From the NCBI RefSeq assembly GCF_900111875.1, contig NZ_FOJU01000001.1, positions 186,001 through 250,000 on the forward strand: a DNA stretch of 64,000 bases, in the 5' to 3' direction. The notes under the pieces were generated by a model. It saw only the letters and a list, made by a program, of their open reading frames with translations, had not been told where the DNA came from and made no database searches. The translations under genes were made by a program, and so were the position numbers. Shown in pieces: positions 37,785 to 45,366 of the stretch (positions are counted from its first letter, which is position 1; each line of letters begins with the position of its first letter). Source of the DNA: Poseidonocella pacifica. GTDB lineage: Bacteria > Pseudomonadota > Alphaproteobacteria > Rhodobacterales > Rhodobacteraceae.

Positions 37785-39215
37785 ATGGCCCAGCATCAAG
37801 AGCCGAGTTTCCGCCAATCCGTAGACATGATGTTCAATCGCGCTGTGTCGCTGATGGACCTTCCGCCGGGGCTCGAGGAAAAGATCAGGGTCTGTAACGC
37901 GACCTATACGGTGCGTTTCGGTGTGCGCCTGCGGGGACAGATCCACACCTTCACCGGCTATCGTTCGGTGCATTCGGAGCATATGGAACCCGTCAAGGGC
38001 GGTATTCGCTATGCGCCCGAGGTCCATCAGGACGAGGTGGAGGCGCTTGCCGCGCTGATGACCTATAAATGCGCGCTGGTCGAGGCGCCGTTCGGTGGCT
38101 CCAAGGGGGGGCTTCGGCTCAACCCGCGGGACTATGACGAGCATGAGCTTGAACTGATCACCCGGCGCTTTGCCTATGAGTTGATCAAGCGCGACCTGAT
38201 CCACCCCAGCCAGAACGTGCCTGCGCCCGACATGGGCACCGGAGAGCGGGAAATGGCGTGGATCGCGGATCAATACGCGCGGATGAACACCACCGACATC
38301 AACGCCCGTGCCTGTGTCACCGGCAAGCCGCTCAACGCTGGCGGGATCGCCGGGCGGGTCGAGGCAACGGGGCGGGGTGTGCAATATGCCCTGCGCGAGT
38401 TCTTTCGCCACCCCGAGGATGTGGCCAAGGCGGGCCTGTCGGGCAAGCTCGATGGCAAGCGGATCATCGTGCAGGGGCTCGGCAACGTGGGCTATCACGC
38501 GGCGAAGTTCCTTGCCGAAGAGGACGGGGCGCGGATCACTGGGATCATCGAACGGGACGGGGCGCTGCTCGACGAGGACGGGATTGATGTGGAGGCCGTG
38601 CGCCAGTGGATCGTGCGCCACGGAACCATCACCGGATATCCCGACGCGGCGCATCACGCCGAAGGGGCGGCTGTGCTGGAATCGGCCTGCGACATCCTGA
38701 TTCCGGCGGCGCTGGAAGGGGTCATTCACACTGGCAACGCGGCGCGGATTCAGGCGCCCTTGATTATCGAGGCGGCGAACGGCCCGGTGACGGCGGGGGC
38801 GGACGATATCCTGCGCAAGAAGGGCACGGTGATCATCCCCGACATGTATGCCAACGCGGGTGGTGTCACGGTATCCTACTTCGAATGGGTCAAGAACCTC
38901 AGCCATATCCGTTTTGGCCGGATGCAACGCCGTCAGGAAGAGGCGCGCCACCAGCTTGTCGTGGATGAGTTGGAGCGGCTCTCGGCGGATCGGGGGCTTG
39001 GGTGGACTCTCTCGCCGGGGTTCAAGGAACGCTATTTGCGCGGGGCCGATGAGCTTGAGCTTGTACGCTCCGGGCTCGATGACACGATGCGGATCGCCTA
39101 TCAGTCCATGCGGGAGACATGGCACGGACGGGAGGATGTCGAGGATCTGCGAACAGCCGCTTATCTCGTGAGTATCTCCAAGGTGGCGGCGAGCTACCGG
39201 GCCAAGGGTCTTTGA
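37785..39215 (+). CDS. gdhA: Glutamate dehydrogenase family enzyme
   Basis: A 476-residue Glu/Leu/Phe/Val dehydrogenase with substrate-site PVKGGIRYAPEVHQDEVEALAALMTYKCALVEAPFGGSKGGL, VPAPDMGTGEREMAWI, and the nucleotide-binding IIVQGLGNVGYHAAKFL. It interconverts glutamate and 2-oxoglutarate plus ammonium. The length and sequence fit the hexameric bacterial/archaeal-type NAD(P) enzyme; cofactor preference cannot be decided here. Confidence 0.9.
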   Translation: MAQHQEPSFRQSVDMMFNRAVSLMDLPPGLEEKIRVCNATYTVRFGVRLRGQIHTFTGYRSVHSEHMEPVKGGIRYAPEVHQDEVEALAALMTYKCALVEAPFGGSKGGLRLNPRDYDEHELELITRRFAYELIKRDLIHPSQNVPAPDMGTGEREMAWIADQYARMNTTDINARACVTGKPLNAGGIAGRVEATGRGVQYALREFFRHPEDVAKAGLSGKLDGKRIIVQGLGNVGYHAAKFLAEEDGARITGIIERDGALLDEDGIDVEAVRQWIVRHGTITGYPDAAHHAEGAAVLESACDILIPAALEGVIHTGNAARIQAPLIIEAANGPVTAGADDILRKKGTVIIPDMYANAGGVTVSYFEWVKNLSHIRFGRMQRRQEEARHQLVVDELERLSADRGLGWTLSPGFKERYLRGADELELVRSGLDDTMRIAYQSMRETWHGREDVEDLRTAAYLVSISKVAASYRAKGL

Positions 39216-39223
39216 TCCATGCC

Positions 39224-39254
39224 CCGGGGCGCGGCGGGAAACCACGCGCCCCGG
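39224..39254 (+). terminator. GC-rich hairpin after gdhA
   Basis: CCGGGGCGCG (39224-39233) and CGCGCCCCGG (39245-39254) form a 10-bp perfect stem with an 11-base loop directly after the gdhA stop. No T-run follows, so it is either a weak terminator or a message-stabilising end. Confidence 0.45.
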
Positions 39255-39414
39255 CGGCTGAATGCGCCTTAGTAGGCTGGCCAAGGCCCGCAGGGGTGCG
39301 CCGACCTCTCACCTTTACCCTGACAGACTTATCCTGACGGTGGGAAATTTCCCCGGGTTGGTCATCTGCGGCGAATCCCACTAAGGGAAGCGGGCCAAAA
39401 AGGGAGAAGTACCG

Positions 39415-39720
39415 ATGATCCGTTTTCTGATTCCCCTCATCGCCGCTACGAGTTTTGTGCCCGTTGCGGTCGCCGCCGCGCCGGATAGCTGTGCGATCCA
39501 AGGGGATATCGTCGGACAGGCCCGCACGCTGCGTCGGGGTGGAACCGATGAAAAGACCACCTCAGCCCGTATCTCGGCGGAATTGTCCGGAGCAGGGGCG
39601 GCGTTTCGTCCGGCCGTACCATTGTTGGTCGATTGGGTGTTTTCGCTTCCCGAGGGACAACTCGCGGCGGACGTGGCTGAAGAGTACGAAGCGACCTGCC
39701 GAGCAGAGACGGCGGGCTGA
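39415..39720 (+). CDS. Small exported protein of unknown function
   Basis: A 101-residue protein with a signal peptide (MIRFLIPLIAATSFVPVAVAAA). The mature part has two Cys (DSCAIQGDI and YEATCRAE) that may form a disulfide. GGGAG lies upstream of the ATG. It precedes uvrD by 74 bases on the same strand. No family recognised. Confidence 0.6.
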   Translation: MIRFLIPLIAATSFVPVAVAAAPDSCAIQGDIVGQARTLRRGGTDEKTTSARISAELSGAGAAFRPAVPLLVDWVFSLPEGQLAADVAEEYEATCRAETAG

Positions 39721-39794
39721 ACCGGCGGGCGAAATCGCGGAACATTCGCGGAACATCTCTTTTCCTCAGGCGTCCAAACCGTTAGGGTCAAGGC

Positions 39795-42137
39795 ATGAGC
39801 AACTTCGACGATACCGATGCATTCGAGGGCGCGTCCCTTTCCGCGCGTGCGATGGCCGCTCGGCCCGCGCGCTATATGGATGGCCTGAATCCCGCCCAAC
39901 GTTCTGCGGTAGAGGCGCTTGACGGGCCGGTCCTCATGCTGGCGGGGGCCGGTACGGGCAAGACCAAGGCGCTAATGGCTCGTCTAGCACACCTTATTAC
40001 TATGGAACGAGCTCGCCACGATCAAATCCTAGCGGTCACATTTACCAATAAGGCCGCTCGAGAAATGCAGACCCGGCTTCAAAACACTCCATTCCAATTG
40101 AACGGGCCGGTTAGATGGCTTGGCACCTTTCACTCGATCTGCGCGAAGCTGTTGCGGCGGCACGCGGAACTTGCCGGGCTGAAGTCCAGCTTCACCATCC
40201 TCGACAGCGATGATGTTCAACGTCTGCTCAAACAGCTTATCCGTGCGGAGAATATCGATGAGAAACGCTGGCCGCCGCGTATGCTGGCCGGGATCATTGA
40301 CGATTGGAAGAACCGCGCGCTGACGCCCGAACAGGTGCCTGCGGCGGATGCGGGCGCGTTCAATGACCGGGGCGTTGCGCTCTACGCACAATATCAGACG
40401 CGCCTGAAAGAGCTTAATGCCGTCGATTTCGGCGATCTGCTGCTCCATATGGTCACAATTTTCCGCCAGCACGACGATGTGCTGGAGCATTATCAGAGAT
40501 CCTTCCGCTACATTCTCGTGGACGAGTATCAGGATACCAACGTCGCCCAGTATCTCTGGCTGCGCCTGCTCGCTGCGAAACACCGCAATATCTGTTGCGT
40601 TGGGGATGATGACCAATCGATTTATGGTTGGCGCGGGGCCGAGGTGGGCAACATCCTGCGCTTTGAGAAGGATTTTCCGGGGGCAAAGGTGGTCCGGCTT
40701 GAGCAGAATTACCGCTCCACCCCGCATATCCTCGCGGCGGCGTCCGGTGTCATTCGCGGCAATCAGGGGCGGCTGGGCAAGGAACTCTGGACCGAAGCCG
40801 AAGATGGGGAAAAGGTTCGTCTGATCGGCCATTGGGACGGCGACGAAGAGGCCAGATGGATCGGCGAGGAAATCGAAGCGATGCAAGGCGGCACGCGCGG
40901 CATGCCGCCCATGTCGTTGGACCACATGGCGATTTTGGTGCGCGCCTCGCACCAGATGCGGGCTTTTGAGGATCGATTCCTGACCATCGGGCTTCCATAT
41001 CGGGTCGTCGGCGGGCCGCGATTCTATGAGCGGATGGAGATTCGCGACGCCATGGCGTATTTCCGGGTCGTCGTGAGCCCCGATGATGATCTCGCCTTTG
41101 AGCGGATCGTGAACACGCCAAAGCGGGGGCTGGGCGACAAGGCGCAGCAAACGATTCAACGGATGGCGCGGGCAAACGGTGTTTCGCTTGTCGAAGCCGC
41201 GCGACTCGCGGTTCAGGCCGGGGAAATCAAGGGCCGGGGCGGCGCCGCACTTGGACAGCTCGTCGAGGGAATCGGCCGTTGGGGCCGCCTGACCGGGGAC
41301 AAAACGGTAAGCCACGTGGAGCTTGCCGAGATCATTCTCGACGAATCCGGCTATACGGGCATGTGGCAGAACGACAAGACGCCGGAAGCGCCGGGGCGAC
41401 TCGAAAACCTCAAGGAACTGGTCAACCATCTGGACGCATTCGAGAATCTCACCGGGTTCCTCGAGCATGTCAGTCTGGTCATGGACAATGAGAGCGACGA
41501 TGGTGGCGCGAAAGTGTCGATCATGACCCTGCACGCCGCCAAGGGGCTCGAATTCCCGGCGGTGTTTCTGCCTGGCTGGGAAGATGGGCTTTTTCCCTCG
41601 CAACGCTCGATGGATGAAAGCGGGCTCAAGGGGCTCGAGGAAGAGCGGCGGCTGGCCTATGTGGGCATCACGCGTGCGGAAGCGATCTGTACGATTTCCT
41701 TTGCGGCGAACCGCAGGGTGTTCGGGCAGTGGCAATCCGCCCTGCCATCGCGGTTCATCGACGAATTGCCTGAGGCGCATGTGGATGTTTTGACCCCACC
41801 GGGACTCTATGGCGGCGGATATGGCGCGGCCGGAATGGGAAGCGGGCTGGAGTCGGCGGCCGCTTCGGCAAATGTCTATAACTCGCCGGGATGGAAGCGC
41901 CTGCAATCCCGCGCGTCTTCGCGGCCAATCAGTCAGCCGAAGGAAAGCCGCGCACAGGTCATCGACCTTACAGCGGTTTCAAGCTTTTCCTTAGGGGACC
42001 GGGTTTTCCATCAGAAATTCGGATACGGCGCGATCACCGCGATTGAGGGTGACAAGCTGAATATCGATTTCGAGAAGGCTGGCGAGAAGAAGGTCGTGGC
42101 AAAGTTCGTGACCGCGCCCGACGATATTCCCTTCTGA
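39795..42137 (+). CDS. uvrD: ATP-dependent DNA helicase UvrD/PcrA
   Basis: A 780-residue SF1A helicase for nucleotide excision and mismatch repair. Walker A is AGAGTGKT at residues 50-57. Other motifs include Ia (VTFTNKAAREMQTR), II (ILVDEYQDTN), III (GDDDQSIYGWRGAE), IV (LEQNYRSTPHIL), V (MTLHAAKGLEFPAVF) and VI (EERRLAYVGITRAE). A C-terminal Tudor-like segment (GDRVFHQKFGYGAITAIEGD) is present. Length is normal. The stretch encoding about residues 59-112 (39970-40130) has clearly lower GC and unusual codons (CTA, AGA, ATT, ACT), although the protein is conserved there. Confidence 0.95.
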   Translation: MSNFDDTDAFEGASLSARAMAARPARYMDGLNPAQRSAVEALDGPVLMLAGAGTGKTKALMARLAHLITMERARHDQILAVTFTNKAAREMQTRLQNTPFQLNGPVRWLGTFHSICAKLLRRHAELAGLKSSFTILDSDDVQRLLKQLIRAENIDEKRWPPRMLAGIIDDWKNRALTPEQVPAADAGAFNDRGVALYAQYQTRLKELNAVDFGDLLLHMVTIFRQHDDVLEHYQRSFRYILVDEYQDTNVAQYLWLRLLAAKHRNICCVGDDDQSIYGWRGAEVGNILRFEKDFPGAKVVRLEQNYRSTPHILAAASGVIRGNQGRLGKELWTEAEDGEKVRLIGHWDGDEEARWIGEEIEAMQGGTRGMPPMSLDHMAILVRASHQMRAFEDRFLTIGLPYRVVGGPRFYERMEIRDAMAYFRVVVSPDDDLAFERIVNTPKRGLGDKAQQTIQRMARANGVSLVEAARLAVQAGEIKGRGGAALGQLVEGIGRWGRLTGDKTVSHVELAEIILDESGYTGMWQNDKTPEAPGRLENLKELVNHLDAFENLTGFLEHVSLVMDNESDDGGAKVSIMTLHAAKGLEFPAVFLPGWEDGLFPSQRSMDESGLKGLEEERRLAYVGITRAEAICTISFAANRRVFGQWQSALPSRFIDELPEAHVDVLTPPGLYGGGYGAAGMGSGLESAAASANVYNSPGWKRLQSRASSRPISQPKESRAQVIDLTAVSSFSLGDRVFHQKFGYGAITAIEGDKLNIDFEKAGEKKVVAKFVTAPDDIPF

Positions 42138-42186
42138 TCCCATACGCGCCCAAAGGCGGCGCAATCCTCAACATTTGTCAGGACAT

Positions 42187-42225
42187 AAAAAAAGGCGGCG
42201 CCCAGGGAGGAGGAGGGGCACCGCC
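42187..42225 (-). terminator. Terminal CCUCCUCCC hairpin acting as intrinsic terminator
   Basis: The last hairpin (GGCGGTGCC with GGCGCCGCC, one G-U pair) is followed on the minus strand by seven T (complement of 42187-42193). It both carries the conserved loop and ends the DUF1127-small RNA transcript. The convergent uvrD stop is only 50 bases away. Confidence 0.85.
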
Positions 42226-42462
42226 TTAAAAGACCGTTCTGCCAAGGGAGGAGGAGGCAGAGGGCCATTCTGGTTCGCGATGGCGGCGCCCAGGGAGGAG
42301 GAGGGGCGCCGCCATGCTGAACATCGGACCCCCTAGGGAGGAGGAGAGAGAGCCCGAATGTCTGAAGCCTTGCGACTTCGGTGTAGCGGTCAGCGGCACC
42401 CAGGGAGGAGGAGGGGTGCCGCTGCCATGTCACGGTTGGCCAGGGAGGAGGAGGGCCAACCG
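42194..42462 (-). ncRNA. Array of six CCUCCUCCC-loop hairpins (CcsR/cuckoo-type small RNAs)
   Basis: Six hairpins follow the DUF1127 gene on the minus strand. All share the loop sequence CCTCCTCCTCCC but have different stems: 42433-42462 (9 bp), 42391-42424 (10 bp), 42321-42361 (7 bp plus bulge, larger loop), 42280-42315 (11 bp), 42238-42261 (6 bp) and 42194-42225 (9 bp). In Rhodobacter sphaeroides four stress-induced CcsR RNAs, each with such loops, are processed from the transcript of the DUF1127 gene. The loops resemble the 16S anti-Shine-Dalgarno sequence. Three two-hairpin RNAs are a plausible reading; processing sites cannot be seen. Confidence 0.88.
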
Positions 42463-42472
42463 ATTCAGAAAC

Positions 42473-42691
42473 TTAGTGCCGGTCGTAGGCGGCTTCCATA
42501 GCGATCGCGTGGATCATGGAGCGGCTGATGCCCAGATCATCGAGATCGCGGTTGCTCAGGTTGGAAAGCTCATTGCGGGTTTTCCGGTAGAGTTGGTACT
42601 TGGTCCAACGCTCGGCGAGGTTTGTGCGGGTCTGGAACAGGCGATCAAAGAAAGAGCCCGACCGGATGTTCGTTGTGTTTGCGTATGCCAT
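42473..42691 (-). CDS. ccaF1: DUF1127 RNA-binding protein, CcaF1-like
   Basis: A 72-residue protein starting MAYANTTNIRSGSFFDRLF. Its C-terminal half is the DUF1127 signature (LYRKTRNELSNLSNRDLDDLGISRSMI). In Rhodobacter sphaeroides the CcaF1 DUF1127 protein binds RNA and affects maturation of the downstream CcsR RNAs and RNA turnover. The same gene-plus-hairpin arrangement here supports the same role. The open frame extends 65 codons further upstream, but that part overlaps the likely promoter and is low-complexity for coding, so the start at 42691 is chosen. Confidence 0.88.
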   Translation of the reverse strand: MAYANTTNIRSGSFFDRLFQTRTNLAERWTKYQLYRKTRNELSNLSNRDLDDLGISRSMIHAIAMEAAYDRH

Positions 42692-42780
42692 TTCATATCC
42701 ATTTCTGCTCTGGCCGCGTTTTCGGTGCGGCGTGTTCAGCGCTGTTGAGACTGAAGATAGGGAAATGCTGCGATTGCACA

Positions 42781-42809
42781 ATACACGATGCTGCAATGCA
42801 GCTTTGCAA
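42781..42809 (-). promoter_or_regulatory. Candidate promoter of ccaF1 and the small RNA array
   Basis: On the minus strand TTGCAA (42809-42804), a 17-base spacer and GTGTAT (42786-42781) lie about 90 bases upstream of the ccaF1 start. The Rhodobacter counterpart is driven by heat-shock sigma factors. The -35-like CTTGCAAAG is compatible with this, but the -10 match is weak. Confidence 0.35.
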
Positions 42810-43057
42810 GTTTTGCAACCGTCGAGCATACCACATGTTGTGGTTACTAAATGGTTAATGCGTATATGCGCTATATCTATGGGCACTCAGAAGATAGGGT
42901 TCCATGTGACGTTAGGTCATTTGCTAACTGTTAACGTCTGAGTAATCATCTCGTAGTTGAGCAATTGCCCCGCATTTCCCCTAACAATGATCTGACGGGC
43001 CAGCACCCCGACCGACTCTCCCTAGAAATGATGTTTTAGCGACTCGTGACTATGTAG

Positions 43058-43072
43058 TGGGAAGTCATGGGA
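43058..43072 (+). promoter_or_regulatory. MraZ-box-like repeat, distal cluster
   Basis: TGGGA-AGTCA-TGGGA: two TGGGA units at 10-bp period. MraZ of Escherichia coli binds TGGGN units separated by five bases upstream of its own gene, so this matches the known operator geometry. It is about 450 bases upstream of the mraZ start. Confidence 0.5.
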
Positions 43073-43199
43073 AAAATTTTGCATCTCGCCTGAGGTCCAA
43101 AAACCCCGATATCTGGTGTCCGCTGAGCTGCCATTCTACATATTGTGGTAAATCCGAGGGCGCTGATCCTCTCCTCGCAGAGTTCTCTTGGTCACGCCG

Positions 43200-43263
43200 C
43201 CCCATGATTTCCCATATTTCTTCGCCGATAGCGTTGATTTCCACGATTTCCCATGCTATCCCA
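43200..43263. promoter_or_regulatory. mraZ: Candidate mraZ promoter overlapped by five MraZ-box-like units
   Basis: Read on the minus strand there are TGGGA (43263-43259), TGGGA (43253-43249) and TGGAA (43243-43239), then TGGGA (43214-43210) and TGGGG (43204-43200), each set at exact 10-bp spacing. On the plus strand TTGATT (43234-43239), a 17-base spacer and TATCCC (43257-43262) form a candidate promoter whose spacer and -10 are covered by the boxes. Bound MraZ would therefore repress the dcw cluster. This predicts a leader of about 250 nt before mraZ. Confidence 0.6.
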
Positions 43264-43431
43264 TTTTTGCGATGAGAGGGATCAGTAAGGGGCATCAAGA
43301 CCCCGCACGGCGATCCAGTCAGGTTTCATACAGGCCCCCACTCATCGAACGAAAGATCCGGCGCGCGAGCGAGCAGACATCCCCCCAGGTGGCGTGCGCA
43401 GTCGGACATACCCGCTCTAGCGGGGCGAGGG

Positions 43432-43467
43432 CGGCGGATAGGGCAGTGGCAGCAGTCCTATCCGCCG
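43432..43467 (+). other. Leader hairpin upstream of mraZ
   Basis: CGGCGGATAGG (43432-43442) and CCTATCCGCCG (43457-43467) form an 11-bp perfect stem with a 14-base loop, followed by TTTCGC. It lies 53 bases before the mraZ start. The T-run is too short for a clear terminator; an attenuator or RNA-stability role is possible. Confidence 0.5.
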
Positions 43468-43519
43468 TTTCGCTTCCAAGGGTCCGATTTCAGTTTGGGG
43501 GACGAGGGCTGAAGGGACA

Positions 43520-44023
43520 GTGGCACGCAGGTTCAGAGGTGAAAGTCACCACAAGGTCGATGCGAAGGGTCGGGTTTCCATTCCGGCCAATTTTCGCCGC
43601 GTCCTTGAACAGGGTGACCCGAACTGGACCGAGGGCCTCAATCCGGAATTTGTCATCGTCTATGGCGACCATCGTCGCTCATACCTCGAATGCTATACTA
43701 TGTCGGCGATCGAAGAGGTCGACGAGAAGATAGACGCCCTGCCGCGCGGGGCCGTTCATCGCAAGATGCTGCAGCGGCTGTTCCACGGCCAATCCCTCCT
43801 GACCACTGTCGATGAAACCGGGCGCATTGTTTTGCCCGCCAAGCTCCGCACCAAGATCAACCTCGGCGCGGAAGCGTTCTTCATTGCGGCAGGGGATACA
43901 TTCCAGATCTGGAAGCCCGAAACCTATGAGACGGAAGAGGCGGCGAAGACAGAAGCCTGGCTCGATGAGCTTCCGGATGACTTCGACCCACTGATCTTTC
44001 TTGATTCTGCGGAGGAGGGCTGA
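43520..44023 (+). CDS. mraZ: Transcriptional regulator MraZ
   Basis: A 167-residue protein with two SpoVT-AbrB-type half-domains (ARRFRGESHHKVDAKGRVSIPANFR at the N-terminus and TTVDETGRIVLPAKLR near residue 95). It starts with GTG. MraZ forms ring-shaped oligomers and represses the division and cell-wall cluster from repeated TGGGN boxes, which are visible upstream. It is the first gene of the cluster and lies three bases before rsmH. Confidence 0.93.
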   Translation: MARRFRGESHHKVDAKGRVSIPANFRRVLEQGDPNWTEGLNPEFVIVYGDHRRSYLECYTMSAIEEVDEKIDALPRGAVHRKMLQRLFHGQSLLTTVDETGRIVLPAKLRTKINLGAEAFFIAAGDTFQIWKPETYETEEAAKTEAWLDELPDDFDPLIFLDSAEEG

Positions 44024-44026
44024 GCA

Positions 44027-45019
44027 ATGACGCGGCGCGAGGACGGTTCAGCTGAAGCCCCCCATATTCCCGTCTTGCTCGACCCGCTTCTTGCTGCGGT
44101 TTCACCTATAGCTGGAACGTGGCTCGACGGAACGTTTGGCGCGGGCGGCTATACAAGAGGCTTGCTTGCGGCTGGGGCAGACAAGGTCATCGCGGTCGAC
44201 AGGGATCCGCTTGCATTTGAGTTGGCGGCGGAATGGGCCGCTCCGTTCGGTGACAGGTTGGAGATGGTCGAGGGGGTCTTCTCCCAGATGGACAGCTTTG
44301 GGACTGATCTCGACGGAGTCGTTCTGGATCTCGGTGTCTCTTCTATGCAGCTTGATCTCGCGGAGCGGGGCTTCTCCTTTCAAAAGGATGGCCCGCTCGA
44401 CATGAGAATGGGGCGCGAGGGCCGAACGGCGGCCGACATCGTGAACGAAAGCGATGAAGCGGAGCTTGCCGACATACTCTATCTATATGGGGAAGAACGG
44501 GCGAGCCGGCGTATCGCGCGGGCAATCCTGCGGGCGCGGGCGGAAGAGCCGATCACGCGCACGAAGAGACTTTCGGAAATTGTCGAAAGCTGTTTGCCAC
44601 GGGCCCGGCCGGGCCAGTCGCACCCTGCCACGCGAAGTTTTCAGGCGTTGCGCATCGCCGTGAACGATGAATACGGCGAGTTGGCGGCGGGTCTGGAGGC
44701 GGCAGAGCGGGCCCTGCGACCCGGTGGCAAGCTGGCTGTGGTGACGTTCCATTCCGTAGAAGATCGCATGGTGAAGCGGTTTCTTCAGTCGCATTCCGGA
44801 GGGCAGGGGCAGGGCAGCCGCCACGCCCCGGTCTCGGAGCCCCCCCCTGCGCAATTCAAGCTGTTGTCCCGAAAGGCGATTGGTCCGGACAAGACGGAAC
44901 TCGCCCGGAACCCACGTTCGAGAAGCGCAAAGCTTCGTGTTGCGGAACGTACGTCTGAGCCATCGCGCGAGGTTGATCGAAAAGGCCTTGGTATGCCCAT
45001 GATTACGAGGAGATCCTGA
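44027..45019 (+). CDS. rsmH: 16S rRNA (cytosine1402-N4)-methyltransferase RsmH
   Basis: A 330-residue SAM-dependent methyltransferase with [13 protein letters not shown], the SAM site [47 protein letters not shown] and [18 protein letters not shown]. It methylates C1402 of 16S rRNA. It is second in the dcw cluster, and its stop overlaps the ftsL start by one base. Confidence 0.95.
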   Translation: MTRREDGSAEAPHIPVLLDPLLAAVSPIAGTWLDGTFGAGGYTRGLLAAGADKVIAVDRDPLAFELAAEWAAPFGDRLEMVEGVFSQMDSFGTDLDGVVLDLGVSSMQLDLAERGFSFQKDGPLDMRMGREGRTAADIVNESDEAELADILYLYGEERASRRIARAILRARAEEPITRTKRLSEIVESCLPRARPGQSHPATRSFQALRIAVNDEYGELAAGLEAAERALRPGGKLAVVTFHSVEDRMVKRFLQSHSGGQGQGSRHAPVSEPPPAQFKLLSRKAIGPDKTELARNPRSRSAKLRVAERTSEPSREVDRKGLGMPMITRRS

Positions 45020-45366
45020 TGCGTAGTCTTTTGTATGTCGCCACTGCTCTTTGCGTCATGGGGCTGGCATTCTGGGTCTATCATGAGAATTACGAAACCA
45101 AGCATGCCTTGGATGAAACGCAGGAGTTGCAGCGCGAGATTGGCAAGATGCGCACCAAGCTTGCCGTTCTGCGCGCCGAATGGGCCTATTTGAACCGGCC
45201 CGAGCGGTTGCGCGAACTTGCGGACATAAACTTCGACCGGCTTGGCCTGCTTCCTTTGCGCCCGGATCAATTCGGTCTGGTCGATCAGGTCGCATATCCC
45301 CAACCGGACGTGGTTGAGGCAGGGCTAGACCTTTCCGAGTTTTACGGCGAGGAACAGATGCCATGA
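45019..45366 (+). CDS. ftsL: Cell division protein FtsL
   Basis: A 115-residue bitopic membrane protein: one N-terminal membrane segment (LLYVATALCVMGLAFWVYH) followed by a periplasmic helical coiled-coil region (LDETQELQREIGKMRTKLAVLRAEWAYLNRPERL) and a short tail. FtsL bridges FtsB and FtsI in the divisome. Identification rests on topology and position between rsmH and ftsI; it overlaps ftsI by four bases. Confidence 0.88.
   Translation: MRSLLYVATALCVMGLAFWVYHENYETKHALDETQELQREIGKMRTKLAVLRAEWAYLNRPERLRELADINFDRLGLLPLRPDQFGLVDQVAYPQPDVVEAGLDLSEFYGEEQMP

Larger units (their letters stand above)
42692..43519. other. Long intergenic region between divergent ccaF1 and mraZ
   Basis: About 830 bases, visibly richer in A and T at 42780-43060 than its surroundings. 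It holds the ccaF1 promoter candidate, three clusters of MraZ-box-like repeats, a candidate mraZ promoter and an 11-bp hairpin in the mraZ leader. I looked for RNase P RNA and other common RNAs and saw none. Short open frames here (for example 43065-43298 on the minus strand) have no protein-like character. Confidence 0.6.

Noticed and set aside
37734-39284. 516-codon minus-strand frame opposite gdhA
   Set aside because: Shadow of the glutamate dehydrogenase gene; low-complexity, no motifs.
40029-41906. 625-codon minus-strand frame opposite uvrD
   Set aside because: Shadow of the helicase gene; no signal of an independent protein family.
42194-42462. CRISPR-like regular repeats
   Set aside because: The repeated GGGAGGAGGAGG units are each inside a different inverted repeat and spacing is irregular; there are no cas genes. 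They are RNA hairpins, not CRISPR repeats.
42851-42858. CtrA half-site (TTAACCAT on the minus strand) upstream of ccaF1
   Set aside because: A single eight-base half-site without the second TTAA at proper spacing is weak evidence.
43065-43298. 77-codon minus-strand open frame between ccaF1 and mraZ
   Set aside because: It overlaps the MraZ-box clusters and the mraZ promoter region and has no ribosome-binding site or protein-like conservation pattern.
42692-43519. RNase P RNA or another structural RNA in the long gap before mraZ
   Set aside because: The conserved RNase P core (GGAAAGTC type) was not found on either strand.
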